From positions 62,001-126,000 of the forward strand of contig SVSD01000004.1 in assembly GCA_015064485.1 (NCBI GenBank): DNA of 64,000 nt, written 5' to 3'. The notes beneath the pieces were generated by a model. It saw nothing but the letters and a program-made list of their open reading frames with translations. It was not told where the DNA came from and did not search any database. The position numbers were made by a program, and so were the translations under genes. Within the stretch, counting starts at the first letter, position 1. Every line of letters starts with the position of its first letter. Source of the DNA: Oscillospiraceae bacterium. GTDB taxonomy: Bacteria > Bacillota > Clostridia > Oscillospirales > CAG-382. Shown here one piece after another: positions 18,857 to 26,156 of this stretch.

Positions 18857-19870
18857 TTATTTGTCATAACCGTTGGGGTTATTCTTCTGCCAGTTCCATG
18901 TGTCACGGCACATATCGTCGATATTTTTCTTTGCAGACCAACCTAAAACTTCCTTTGCTTTTGTAGGATCTGCATAGCACTGTGCAACATCTCCCGGGCG
19001 TCTTTCTGTAAGTACATAAGGAATCTTGATATCATTTACTCGCTCAAATGATTTTACAAGGTCAAGAACGCTGTAACCTGTTCCTGTGCCCAAATTTACA
19101 ATTTCAGCACCCTTTGTCTTTGCAGCATAATCGATTGCCGCAACATGACCGCAAGCAAGGTCTACAACATGGATATAATCACGCACACCTGTGCCGTCAT
19201 GTGTAGGATAATCGCTGCCAAATACAGAAAGCTTTTCACGCTTACCTACCGCAACCTGTGCAATATATGGCATAAGGTTGTTGGGTATACCGTTGGGGGC
19301 TTCACCAATAAGTCCGGATTCGTGTGCTCCGATGGGGTTGAAGTATCTGAGAAGAACAACAGAAAGCTCAGGATCGGCTTTTGCCGCATCTACAAGAATC
19401 TGTTCATTCATATATTTTGTCCAGCCGTAAGGATTTGTGCAGCCCGTAGGCATATCTTCTGTGATCGGCACTCTTTCGGGCACACCGTAAACTGTAGCAG
19501 ATGAGCTGAAAACTATATTATGTACTGCGTGTTTTTTCATCACTTCAAGAACTGTAAGTGTAGAATCAATATTGTTGCGGTAGTAAGCAACAGGAATAGC
19601 GCATGACTCACCGACAGCCTTATATCCCGCAAAATGAATTACAGCATCAAACTTTTCTGCCTCAAACATTTCATCGCAAAGCTTATAGTCGCAAACATCG
19701 ATATTATAAACTTTTACGCTCTTTCCCGATATTTTTTCTATTCTTTCAACAACTGCCATTGAAGAATTCGAAAAATTATCTGCAATAACTACTTCATGAT
19801 TACATTTCATAAGTTCAATTGCGGTATGTGAACCGATAAATCCGGCACCGCCTGTAAGTAATATTTTCAT
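18857..19870 (-). CDS. galE: UDP-glucose 4-epimerase GalE
   Basis: GalE interconverts UDP-glucose and UDP-galactose in the Leloir pathway and supplies UDP-galactose for glycans. The 337-residue short-chain dehydrogenase-type protein has the NAD-binding GGAGFIGSH at residues 7-15, a catalytic serine in SSSATVYG near 122-129 and the YxxxK pair in YGWTKY near 148-153. It starts at ATG 19870 behind AAAGGGAG. It is divergent from galK with separate consensus promoters; galT is not in the window. Confidence 0.95.
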   Translation of the reverse strand: MKILLTGGAGFIGSHTAIELMKCNHEVVIADNFSNSSMAVVERIEKISGKSVKVYNIDVCDYKLCDEMFEAEKFDAVIHFAGYKAVGESCAIPVAYYRNNIDSTLTVLEVMKKHAVHNIVFSSSATVYGVPERVPITEDMPTGCTNPYGWTKYMNEQILVDAAKADPELSVVLLRYFNPIGAHESGLIGEAPNGIPNNLMPYIAQVAVGKREKLSVFGSDYPTHDGTGVRDYIHVVDLACGHVAAIDYAAKTKGAEIVNLGTGTGYSVLDLVKSFERVNDIKIPYVLTERRPGDVAQCYADPTKAKEVLGWSAKKNIDDMCRDTWNWQKNNPNGYDK

Positions 19871-19908
19871 AATTTATAAACTCCCTTTACAAAATCATTA
19901 CCAAAAAT

Positions 19909-19937
19909 AGTATATCACAGCGATCAGATTATGTCAA
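19909..19937 (-). promoter_or_regulatory. Sigma-A promoter of galE
   Basis: On the minus strand TTGACA (plus 19932-19937) and TATACT (plus 19909-19914) have 17-base spacing, 39 bases before the galE start. Confidence 0.85.
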
Positions 19938-20012
19938 TTGAATAATTCATTTATTTTTTGGATTATATGTTCAAAAAATAACCCTTACGAATTAATATAT
20001 TTGTTTCACCGC

Positions 20013-20041
20013 TTGAAATATGTAAAAAAAGATGTTATAAT
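20013..20041 (+). promoter_or_regulatory. Sigma-A promoter of galK
   Basis: TTGAAA at 20013-20018 and perfect TATAAT at 20036-20041 have 17-base spacing. It diverges from the galE promoter about 75 bases away, so a shared regulator could act in between. Confidence 0.85.
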
Positions 20042-20088
20042 AAATATGTATGTTAAATAATTTTAAAACTTTCCGGAGGAAGAATAAT

Positions 20089-21399
20089 ATGAAGTATTCA
20101 TCTCTCATAAACGAAATCAAAACAGGCGCATACGACAACGCATTTATAAAGCTTTACGGTCAGGATTGCGATATCGCAAGCGTCAGAGAAAGATATATTA
20201 AAGCTGCAAAAGGCTTTGAAGAAACTTACGGCAGCCTTATGACTCCCGATACTGAAATATCGCTTTTTTCCGTTCCCGGCAGAAGTGAAATTTCGGGCAA
20301 TCATACCGACCACAACTGCGGCAAAGTTATTGCCGCATCAATAAGCCTTGATATAATTGCAATTGCGGCAAAGACCGACAAAGCCGAAATAAGAGTAAAA
20401 TCCGAAGGCTTCCCCGAGGATATTGTTTCTCTTGAAGATGTTAAAACTGTAGATGAATCAAAGTTTTATAAAGCTTCTGCGATAATCAAGGGCGTTTGCG
20501 ACGGGTTCGGCAAAAACGGCTTCGCCTTCGGCGGTTTTTATGCATATACAACCTCAAGCGTTTTGAAGGGTTCGGGTCTTTCGTCTTCTGCTGCCTTTGA
20601 AGATATGATCGGAAATATCCTCAATCATTACTACAACGACGGAAATATAAACTATATAGAAATTTCAAAAATTTCCCAATATGCGGAGAATGTTCATTTT
20701 GGCAAACCCTGCGGACTTATGGATCAGATGGCTTGTGCTGCAGGCGGATTCGTTGCTATTGATTTCAAAGATCCCAAAAACCCGGTCGTTGAAAAACCCG
20801 ATTTTGACCTTTCTTCTCACGGTTATTCCCTTTGCATTGTAAATACAGGCGGAAATCATGCTGACTTAAACGAAGATTACGCTTCTATCCCCTTCGAGAT
20901 GAAAAGCGTTGCAAAATTCTTCGGGAAAGAAGTTTTGCGTGATGTAGAAAAGGCTGATGTTATCGCAAACATCCCCGCACTTCGAGAAAAATGCGGCGAT
21001 CGTGCCATAATGCGCGCAATTCATTTCTTCAATGAAAACGAAAGAGTTGAAAAAGCAACTGCAGGTCTTAAAAACGACGATATAAACGAATTCCTTTCAT
21101 ACATAAAAGAGTCTGGGCTTTCCTCTTCCTGCCTTCTCCAGAACACCTATACAACAAAAAATGTTTCTGAACAGGGCATATCCCTTGCTCTTGCTGCAGC
21201 AGGCGAAGTTTTGAACAACAAACCCGGCACTGCGTACCGCGTTCACGGCGGTGGATTTGCAGGAACAATTCAGGCGTTTGTTCCCAACGAATATGTAACA
21301 GAATTTAACAAAATGATGACTTCTGTTTTCGGTGAAGGCAATGCTTATGTTCTCAAAGTTCGTTTGATCGGTGCAACAATGCTTGACAAATTGATATAA
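20089..21399 (+). CDS. galK: Galactokinase GalK
   Basis: GalK phosphorylates galactose at C1. The protein of about 436 residues belongs to the GHMP kinase family: a galactokinase signature variant GRSEISGNHTDHNCGK near residues 64-79, the ATP-binding GSGLSSSAAFE near 162-172, and a C-terminal GGGFAGT motif. The frame is open 13 codons further upstream, but ATG 20089 is well spaced after CCGGAGGA. It is divergent from galE, and the small membrane gene starts 2 bases after its stop. Confidence 0.93.
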   Translation: MKYSSLINEIKTGAYDNAFIKLYGQDCDIASVRERYIKAAKGFEETYGSLMTPDTEISLFSVPGRSEISGNHTDHNCGKVIAASISLDIIAIAAKTDKAEIRVKSEGFPEDIVSLEDVKTVDESKFYKASAIIKGVCDGFGKNGFAFGGFYAYTTSSVLKGSGLSSSAAFEDMIGNILNHYYNDGNINYIEISKISQYAENVHFGKPCGLMDQMACAAGGFVAIDFKDPKNPVVEKPDFDLSSHGYSLCIVNTGGNHADLNEDYASIPFEMKSVAKFFGKEVLRDVEKADVIANIPALREKCGDRAIMRAIHFFNENERVEKATAGLKNDDINEFLSYIKESGLSSSCLLQNTYTTKNVSEQGISLALAAAGEVLNNKPGTAYRVHGGGFAGTIQAFVPNEYVTEFNKMMTSVFGEGNAYVLKVRLIGATMLDKLI

Positions 21400-21400
21400 T

Positions 21401-21798
21401 ATGGCAAAAAAGTATTCTCTGAAAAAGCCCGAAACATTTAAAAAAAGAATTATCAATAACAAAAAACTGCAATAAGGCTGCTTGTCAGCCTTGTTGTGTT
21501 TTTGTCGGTATACTTTTTTTGTATCCGTTCGGGGCTTTATATTATTCAGGACATTTATATTTTTTCTTCCTTTGTTTTAGCGATGGTTTATGCCGTATGT
21601 GCTCTTTATGCGGCAAAAATCAAGCAGAACAAAAAAGAAAGTCAACTTACCGAAAAAGAAAAAGAAGCTTTATCAAAGCTCAGTTTTCTGATAAAGCATC
21701 TTATAATAATTTTTCTGCCAATGTTTGCGGCAATTGTCATTGATGCTGTCATTCTCTTTTACGACAGCTTCGGAATATCCCAATTTTTAGGAATATAA
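21401..21798 (+). pseudogene. Small two-segment membrane protein gene, apparently frameshifted
   Basis: Two reading frames combine to one sensible protein. Frame A starts at ATG 21401, just after the galK stop, and encodes a lysine-rich 24-residue piece ending at TAA 21473. Frame B continues to 21798 and encodes a hydrophobic helix, a charged loop (QLTEKEKEALSKL) and two more hydrophobic stretches. Adding one A to the six-A run at 21461-21466 joins them without a stop into about 132 residues. This suggests a one-base deletion, a sequencing error in a homopolymer, or slippage. The intact product would be a short cytosolic tail followed by about four membrane segments. I do not recognise the family. 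Confidence 0.6.
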
Positions 21799-21808
21799 AG
21801 GTAAAAAA

Positions 21809-22594
21809 ATGCTCGAAATCACCCCTCTCTTTTCCGGTTCATCGGGAAATTCAATACATATAAAATACAATAGCTTTGAACTTCTGATCGATGCCGGTGT
21901 GTCCTGCCGTTCTATATGTACGGCTTTGCAAAAAATAGGCACGGGTATAGAAAATATTTCGATGGTTCTTGTAACTCATGAGCACAGCGACCATATATCA
22001 GGGCTCGAAACGATCTGCAAAAAAACTCATATGCCGGTTTATATAAACGAATGTTCTGCGGCTTATATAAAAAACAACAAAAACTATCCTTTCCTTTGTT
22101 CTTGCCTTAAGCCATTTAACGCAGGCGAGGACATTTCCCCCTGCGAAGGCCTTATAATTCATGCATTTAAAACACCTCACGATTCTTGCGGAAGCGTCGG
22201 ATACAGCATAAAATGTGCCGACGGGGACAGCTTTTCTTATGTTACCGATATCGGTTATGTTACCCGTGATATAGCAAAAAACATTTTCGGTTCAAAAACA
22301 GTTATATTTGAATCAAATCACGATATAGATATGCTCAAAAACGGCTTATATCCCGATTTCTTGAAAAACCGTATTCTTTCTCAGAAAGGACATCTTTCAA
22401 ACGAAGCTTGTGCCGCTTTTATCCCTCATCTTGCCAAAAACGGTACCAAAAAAATAATTCTCGCCCATCTCTCAAAAGACAACAACACAAGGGCTCTTGC
22501 ATTTGAAACAAACCGTGCCGTTCTTGACAGCGAAGGTTTTGAAGAAGTTGTTCTTGAAGTGGCAAAAAGGAGTATACTTGACGATGCGACTTGA
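21809..22594 (+). CDS. MBL-fold metallo-hydrolase, YycJ/WalJ type
   Basis: The 261-residue protein has the metallo-beta-lactamase metal motif THEHSDH near residues 55-61 and the family opening ITPLFSGSSGNS seen in YycJ/WalJ proteins, which are predicted exonucleases or phosphodiesterases. Further histidines and aspartates (TPHDSCGSVGY, VTDIGY, ESNHD) complete the metal site. In Bacillus yycJ follows yycI; here it is far from the yycH/yycI-like pair at 41.9-44.2 kb. It overlaps the next gene by 11 bases, so the two are coupled. Confidence 0.85.
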   Translation: MLEITPLFSGSSGNSIHIKYNSFELLIDAGVSCRSICTALQKIGTGIENISMVLVTHEHSDHISGLETICKKTHMPVYINECSAAYIKNNKNYPFLCSCLKPFNAGEDISPCEGLIIHAFKTPHDSCGSVGYSIKCADGDSFSYVTDIGYVTRDIAKNIFGSKTVIFESNHDIDMLKNGLYPDFLKNRILSQKGHLSNEACAAFIPHLAKNGTKKIILAHLSKDNNTRALAFETNRAVLDSEGFEEVVLEVAKRSILDDAT

Positions 22595-23288
22595 TAAATA
22601 TATTTCGGATGCTATGATCTGCTCGAGAAGCGAAGCAGACAGATATATAAAAACCGGGAAAATTACCGTTGACGGAAAAACTGTCAAAAAGCCGGATCAC
22701 AAAGTAACCGAAAAAAACGAAATTTGTTTTAACGGCGAAAAGCTTTTCTATTCCGAATTTATATACATTATGATGAATAAACCTCAGGGAGTAATTTCTG
22801 CAACCGATGACCCTAAAAATATAGAAAAGACCGTACTTTCTCTTCTTCCCGAAAATTACCTTACAAAAGGTCTTTTTCCGGCAGGCCGTCTTGACAAGGA
22901 TACCGTCGGTCTTCTTATTTTGACAAACGACGGCAAAAGCGCTCACAGACTTCTTTCTCCAAAACATCATGTTGACAAAACATATTATGTTGAATGTGAC
23001 AAAGATTTTGCCGAAAAGGATATTGAGATATGCAAAAACGGAGTCATTCTTGACGGTGAACTCACAAAACCCTGTATTCTGACTATAGACTGCGAAAAGA
23101 AAAATTGCGGGACTATGGTTCTTACCGAGGGAAAATATCATGAGATAAAGCGCATATGCAATCACCTTGGTAAAAATGTTACCTTCCTTGAAAGAATAAC
23201 ATTCGGAAATCTTTCGCTTGACAGAAACCTTGAAAGAGGTATGTGGAGACATCTTACCCCCGGGGAAGTTGGGGTGCTTTTAAAATAA
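22584..23288 (+). CDS. Pseudouridine synthase, RsuA/RluF family
   Basis: This enzyme isomerises a uridine in rRNA. The protein of about 234 residues starts with an S4 RNA-binding domain (LDKYISDAMICSRSEADRYI) and continues with the catalytic motif AGRLDKDTVGLL near residue 100, whose aspartate is the nucleophile. The C-terminus has the KRICNHLGK motif of the family. ATG 22584 is 11 bases past an AAAAGGAG site; TTG 22578 in the same frame is closer to that site and is a real alternative. The exact target position (16S U516 or a 23S site) cannot be told from sequence. Confidence 0.92.
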   Translation: MRLDKYISDAMICSRSEADRYIKTGKITVDGKTVKKPDHKVTEKNEICFNGEKLFYSEFIYIMMNKPQGVISATDDPKNIEKTVLSLLPENYLTKGLFPAGRLDKDTVGLLILTNDGKSAHRLLSPKHHVDKTYYVECDKDFAEKDIEICKNGVILDGELTKPCILTIDCEKKNCGTMVLTEGKYHEIKRICNHLGKNVTFLERITFGNLSLDRNLERGMWRHLTPGEVGVLLK

Positions 23289-23304
23289 ACTTATAAATAA
23301 GAAT

Positions 23305-23334
23305 AAGAGGCAGATAACTGCCTCTTGTTTTTTA
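23305..23334 (+). terminator. Intrinsic terminator after the pseudouridine synthase gene
   Basis: Arms AAGAGGCAG (23305-23313) and CTGCCTCTT (23318-23326) with a 4-base loop are followed by GTTTTTTATT. Confidence 0.9.
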
Positions 23335-23357
23335 TTATGCAACAAATATAACGCTTC

Positions 23358-23486
23358 ATGTTGTTCAAAGGTTTCATTCTTTTAGCGCTTGAGCGTTCTA
23401 ATCAGATGAAATCAAAAACTCTTGATGCTAAAACTTATTTTGATGACATTGCGGGTGATGTTAATAGTGATAAGATTGATGTTTAA
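23358..23486 (+). CDS. Possible 42-residue ORF or gene remnant
   Basis: An ATG at 23358 opens 42 codons ending at TAA 23484. The predicted peptide ends in AGDVNSDKIDV, which has the spacing of a calcium-loop or dockerin half-repeat (DxNxD), but this may be chance. There is no clear ribosome site and no start-proximal promoter, so it could equally be the tail of a deleted gene. I do not recognise it. Confidence 0.25.
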   Translation: MLFKGFILLALERSNQMKSKTLDAKTYFDDIAGDVNSDKIDV

Positions 23487-23498
23487 TTTTTTACAAGC

Positions 23499-23600
23499 TG
23501 CCGATTGGCAATTATCTCTTTTGATAATTTAACCCCCTTGAGGGGGTGTGGGGGTGAGAGTGGGGTGTTAAAGAGGGGTGTGCGATAACACCCCTCTTTA
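23499..23600. other. Cluster of hairpins with G-quadruplex candidate
   Basis: Between the pseudouridine synthase and mgsA-like genes four hairpin-forming segments follow each other: TGCC/GGCA (23499-23510), AATTATC/GATAATT (23510-23529), CCCCC/GGGGG (23533-23546) and a perfect 12-bp stem AAAGAGGGGTGT (23570-23581) with its complement at 23588-23599. The G-rich strand carries runs of five, five, four and four G at 23542-23546, 23550-23554, 23562-23565 and 23575-23578, which meets the usual quadruplex pattern. No gene is seen here. It could be a structured RNA, a dispersed repeat or a mobile-element remnant. Confidence 0.55.
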
Positions 23601-23632
23601 TAACGCAAGACGGCAAACATATAACAAATATA

Positions 23633-23662
23633 AAAAAGCTGTAAATTCCTTTACAGCTTTTT
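23633..23662 (-). terminator. Intrinsic terminator after the mgsA-like gene
   Basis: A 13-bp stem (plus 23633-23645 with 23650-23662) and a 4-base loop are followed on the minus strand by a T-rich tract. It lies 12 bases beyond the stop codon. Confidence 0.85.
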
Positions 23663-23674
23663 CTTTTTTCTTAT

Positions 23675-24097
23675 TTATCTTGCTCTGTTCATCTTGGAAC
23701 GGGGATTTACAAGATCGCGCCAATCAAGGCTTCCCTGATCAAGTGCAAGTATCAAAGCTTCGGCGGTCGCAATATTTGTAGCAACAGGGATGTTATGAAC
23801 ATCGCAAAGTCTTAAAATATTCGCCTCGTTTTCTGTAAATCCGTTAAGATTTCTTGTGTCTCTGAAATACAAAAGTATATCTATTTCATTAAAGGATATT
23901 CTGGAAGCTATCTGTTCTTCTCCGCCCTGTGAACCTGCCAAAAGACGCTCAATATTAAGACCTGTAGCTTCTGTAATGAATTTACCTGTAATATCTGTGG
24001 CGTATAGATTGTGTTTGCTCAAAATACCGCAATATGCGATACAAAACTGCGTCATAATCTCTTTTTTTGTGTCGTGAGCAATTATTGCTATTTCCAT
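23675..24097 (-). CDS. Methylglyoxal synthase-like protein with altered active site
   Basis: The 140-residue protein is clearly in the methylglyoxal synthase family: IIAHDTKK at residues 5-12, YATDITGKFITEATG, the GSQGGEEQI loop, FRDTRN and VHNIPVATNIATAEALI. In E. coli MgsA the GGDQQ aspartate (D71) is the catalytic base; here it is glutamate. The FWDP aspartate (D91) is kept but its proline is threonine, and the positions matching H98 and D101 appear to be F and N. Activity on dihydroxyacetone phosphate is therefore uncertain. It follows the MinD-like gene by 35 bases and is probably cotranscribed; min and mgsA genes are often neighbours in Clostridia. Confidence 0.8.
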   Translation of the reverse strand: MEIAIIAHDTKKEIMTQFCIAYCGILSKHNLYATDITGKFITEATGLNIERLLAGSQGGEEQIASRISFNEIDILLYFRDTRNLNGFTENEANILRLCDVHNIPVATNIATAEALILALDQGSLDWRDLVNPRSKMNRAR

Positions 24098-24132
24098 TTC
24101 AGTCTATCCTTTCTGTGTTATTTTATAAATGG

Positions 24133-24960
24133 TTATGTAAGTCTTGTTTTAGAAACATCAAGCTTCAATCCCGAAAGGAGCGGAACTTGATTTTCGGTAA
24201 ATCGTTTTGCTACATTGCATATGGCACGGTTAAAATTATTCTTTCCTTTATTTACCTGATATGCAAGAAGTCCGTTTTCCTGCCCTCTTGCCATATCCGC
24301 ATCATACGGTAAAACACCGATAAGTCTTACCGAGGTTTTATTTATAACTTCATATATTGAAGGACGAACGCCGTCAACAGCATCTCTTGCCATAAAGCTG
24401 TTTATAACAAGTCTTGTTTTGAGGTTTTTTGTGAGATATTCATCATCACCCTCGCCGCATCCAAGCTCTTCAAGAGCCATGGCGGTCTTTTCAGCCGCCC
24501 TGATTGAAGCCGCTGTATGAAGCGACACAACAAGCGCGTAATTTGAAAACTTTACAAGCGATTTGTAAAGCTTATCAGGCCTTGCGGGAAGATCGAATAT
24601 TACAAAATCGTAATTCAACTTCAATCTGAAAACAAGATCCTTTACTTTGTCGTCTGTGAATTCAAATTCGTCATTCACAAGCGAATAATATGCAGGCGCC
24701 GCAATAAATGAAAGATTACGGCAACGGGGATCTGTTACTGCAGCCTCCTCTATCGTACATTTACCTGTAATTACTTCGCAAATGTTGTAAAGTGTAGCGT
24801 TTTCAAGGCCGAGAGCGATATCAAGACATCGGGATTCAAGGTCGCAGTCGATTGCTATAACCTTAAAACCCATCTGAGCAAGTGCCATCGAAAGATTTGC
24901 GGACACAGTAGTTTTACCAACACCGCCCTTGAAAGATGTAACCATTACGGCTCTGCCCAA
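24133..24960 (-). CDS. MinD/ParA-family ATPase
   Basis: This is a deviant-Walker ATPase of the MinD/ParA family: VTSFKGGVGKTTVSANL at residues 7-23, the IDCDLESRCLDIALG region, and FDLPA Walker B. MinD localises division inhibitors at the membrane; ParA types move cargo on DNA. The frame opens at 24996, but TTG 24960 is 8 bases behind TAGGAG and gives the normal family start, about 275 residues. No minC or minE is adjacent, and no obvious amphipathic membrane-targeting helix is seen at the C-terminus, so assignment to MinD proper is not secure. The mgsA-like gene follows on the same transcript. Confidence 0.8.
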   Translation of the reverse strand: MGRAVMVTSFKGGVGKTTVSANLSMALAQMGFKVIAIDCDLESRCLDIALGLENATLYNICEVITGKCTIEEAAVTDPRCRNLSFIAAPAYYSLVNDEFEFTDDKVKDLVFRLKLNYDFVIFDLPARPDKLYKSLVKFSNYALVVSLHTAASIRAAEKTAMALEELGCGEGDDEYLTKNLKTRLVINSFMARDAVDGVRPSIYEVINKTSVRLIGVLPYDADMARGQENGLLAYQVNKGKNNFNRAICNVAKRFTENQVPLLSGLKLDVSKTRLT

Positions 24961-25004
24961 GAAGCTCACTCCTATCTTAAAATTCTTTTCACACATACAA
25001 ACTC

Positions 25005-25033
25005 ATTATATCAAAGATTTCTTGTTTTGTCAA
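25005..25033 (-). promoter_or_regulatory. Consensus sigma-A promoter of the minD-like/mgsA-like pair
   Basis: On the minus strand a perfect TTGACA (plus 25028-25033) and a perfect TATAAT (plus 25005-25010) are 17 bases apart. Confidence 0.9.
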
Positions 25034-25092
25034 TTAAAAAACATAAATGAAAGTGCTTTTTTATCGAATTTTAAAAAATTATTTTCCGATAT

Positions 25093-25119
25093 AAAATGGG
25101 AGCTTACGCTCCCATTTTT
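25093..25119 (-). terminator. Terminator after the flavin reductase gene
   Basis: An 11-bp perfect stem AAAATGGGAGC/GCTCCCATTTT (25093-25103 and 25108-25118) with T or A tails on both sides; it ends the minus-strand gene at 25136. Confidence 0.88.
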
Positions 25120-25135
25120 AACATTTTTTCATCTT

Positions 25136-25660
25136 TTATTCTTCATTTGAAAAATACATATCACATATTTCGCAAACATACATCATATGGAAATCCCCCG
25201 ACGGGTAATGCATCGGGATTATTTCCGGGTCAATAAAGGCATCCTTTGAAAGATTTTGAGCAAAAAGTTTTTTGCCGACAACAGTAAGCTTTGCTTCTTT
25301 GAAAAACACCGCTCCGTCTTTTTCGTATGCGGAAAGTCCCGCTTTTTCGATTTTGTCACAATCTCTTCCCGACACTCTTCCGCAAAGGGTAAGAGCATCT
25401 TTTTTCGACTCATCAAAAAACGAAAGGGTTACCGTATCGGAATTATCTACAAATTCCTTTGTATATCTTTGAGGTCTTATAAAACAAAAAAACACATTTT
25501 TGTTCCACAAAACACCGACACCGCCCCAACTGGCTGTCATCGTATTGATCTTATTTCCTTCTTTTTCGCTGTCAAACGCAGATATCAGCATCCATTCCTT
25601 GCCGATCTTTTCAAAAGGATTAAAGCTGTATTCATTAGGGGAAATTCTTTTCAAATTCAT
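25136..25660 (-). CDS. Flavin reductase-like (FMN-binding split barrel) protein
   Basis: The 174-residue protein has the FMN-binding split-barrel pattern of the DIM6/NTAB flavin reductase family: NTMTASWGGVGVLWNKN near residues 35-52 and RPQRYTKEFVDNSDTVTLSFF near 58-80. It probably binds FMN and may reduce it with NAD(P)H or act in a small redox partner role; substrate is unknown. The frame is open to 25795, but ATG 25660 gives the family start and avoids the rpmE terminator. A second, divergent member of the same superfamily is at 35160-35738. Confidence 0.82.
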   Translation of the reverse strand: MNLKRISPNEYSFNPFEKIGKEWMLISAFDSEKEGNKINTMTASWGGVGVLWNKNVFFCFIRPQRYTKEFVDNSDTVTLSFFDESKKDALTLCGRVSGRDCDKIEKAGLSAYEKDGAVFFKEAKLTVVGKKLFAQNLSKDAFIDPEIIPMHYPSGDFHMMYVCEICDMYFSNEE

Positions 25661-25740
25661 ATTTTTCTCGCTTTCGTGGGTTTTATTATATTTTATGCGA
25701 TTTATTAAAATATAGTATCGCAAATAGCGAATATTTAAAA

Positions 25741-25764
25741 CAAAAAGCCCGACTGGTGTCGGGC
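25741..25764 (-). terminator. Intrinsic terminator after rpmE
   Basis: GCCCGAC (25747-25753) pairs with GTCGGGC (25758-25764); on the minus strand the stem is followed by TTTTTG. Confidence 0.88.
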
Positions 25765-25791
25765 AAAAAGATTCGATTATCTTTTTCAGAA

Positions 25792-25992
25792 TCAACCGAG
25801 GTTGAACTTCTTCTTGAACTTGTCAACGCGTCCGCCGGCATCAACAAACTTCTGCTTACCGGTGAAGAAAGGATGACACTTTGAGCAGATGTCAACGCGG
25901 AGCTCGTCCTTTGTGGATCTTGTAACGAATGTTTCGCCGCAAGCGCACTTTACTGTTACTTCCTTATATTCCGGATGGAGATTTTCCTTCAT
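25792..25992 (-). CDS. rpmE: 50S ribosomal protein bL31 (zinc-binding type)
   Basis: bL31 bridges the ribosomal subunits. The 66-residue protein starts [12 protein letters not shown] and has the zinc-ligand cysteines in KCACGETF (C16, C18) and CSKCHPFF (C36, C39), so it is the zinc-containing form rather than the zinc-independent paralogue. It starts at ATG 25992 behind AAGGAGG and is monocistronic between its own promoter and terminator. Confidence 0.97.
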   Translation of the reverse strand: MKENLHPEYKEVTVKCACGETFVTRSTKDELRVDICSKCHPFFTGKQKFVDAGGRVDKFKKKFNLG

Positions 25993-26058
25993 GAGTTTCC
26001 CTCCTTGTTACAATGTAATTTCGCTGTCTTAATCGACTGCATTTCTTCAACGCCTAAT

Positions 26059-26087
26059 ATTATATCACAACAAAATGAAGATTGCAA
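26059..26087 (-). promoter_or_regulatory. Sigma-A promoter of rpmE
   Basis: On the minus strand TTGCAA (plus 26082-26087) and TATAAT (plus 26059-26064) have 17-base spacing, leaving a leader of about 60 bases before the rpmE ATG. Confidence 0.85.
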
Positions 26088-26156
26088 GACCTTTTTTGAA
26101 TTTATTTCTTGTTTTTTGGAATAAAATACAAAATTATTTCGCTTTTTTTAGTGAAA

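Noticed and set aside
21455-21475. Programmed -1 frameshifting at the six-A run
   Set aside because: The codon phase is AAA-AAA after C, so the P-site tRNA would have to re-pair with CAA; this is not a standard X-XXY-YYZ slippery site and no downstream stimulatory stem is evident. A one-base change is simpler.
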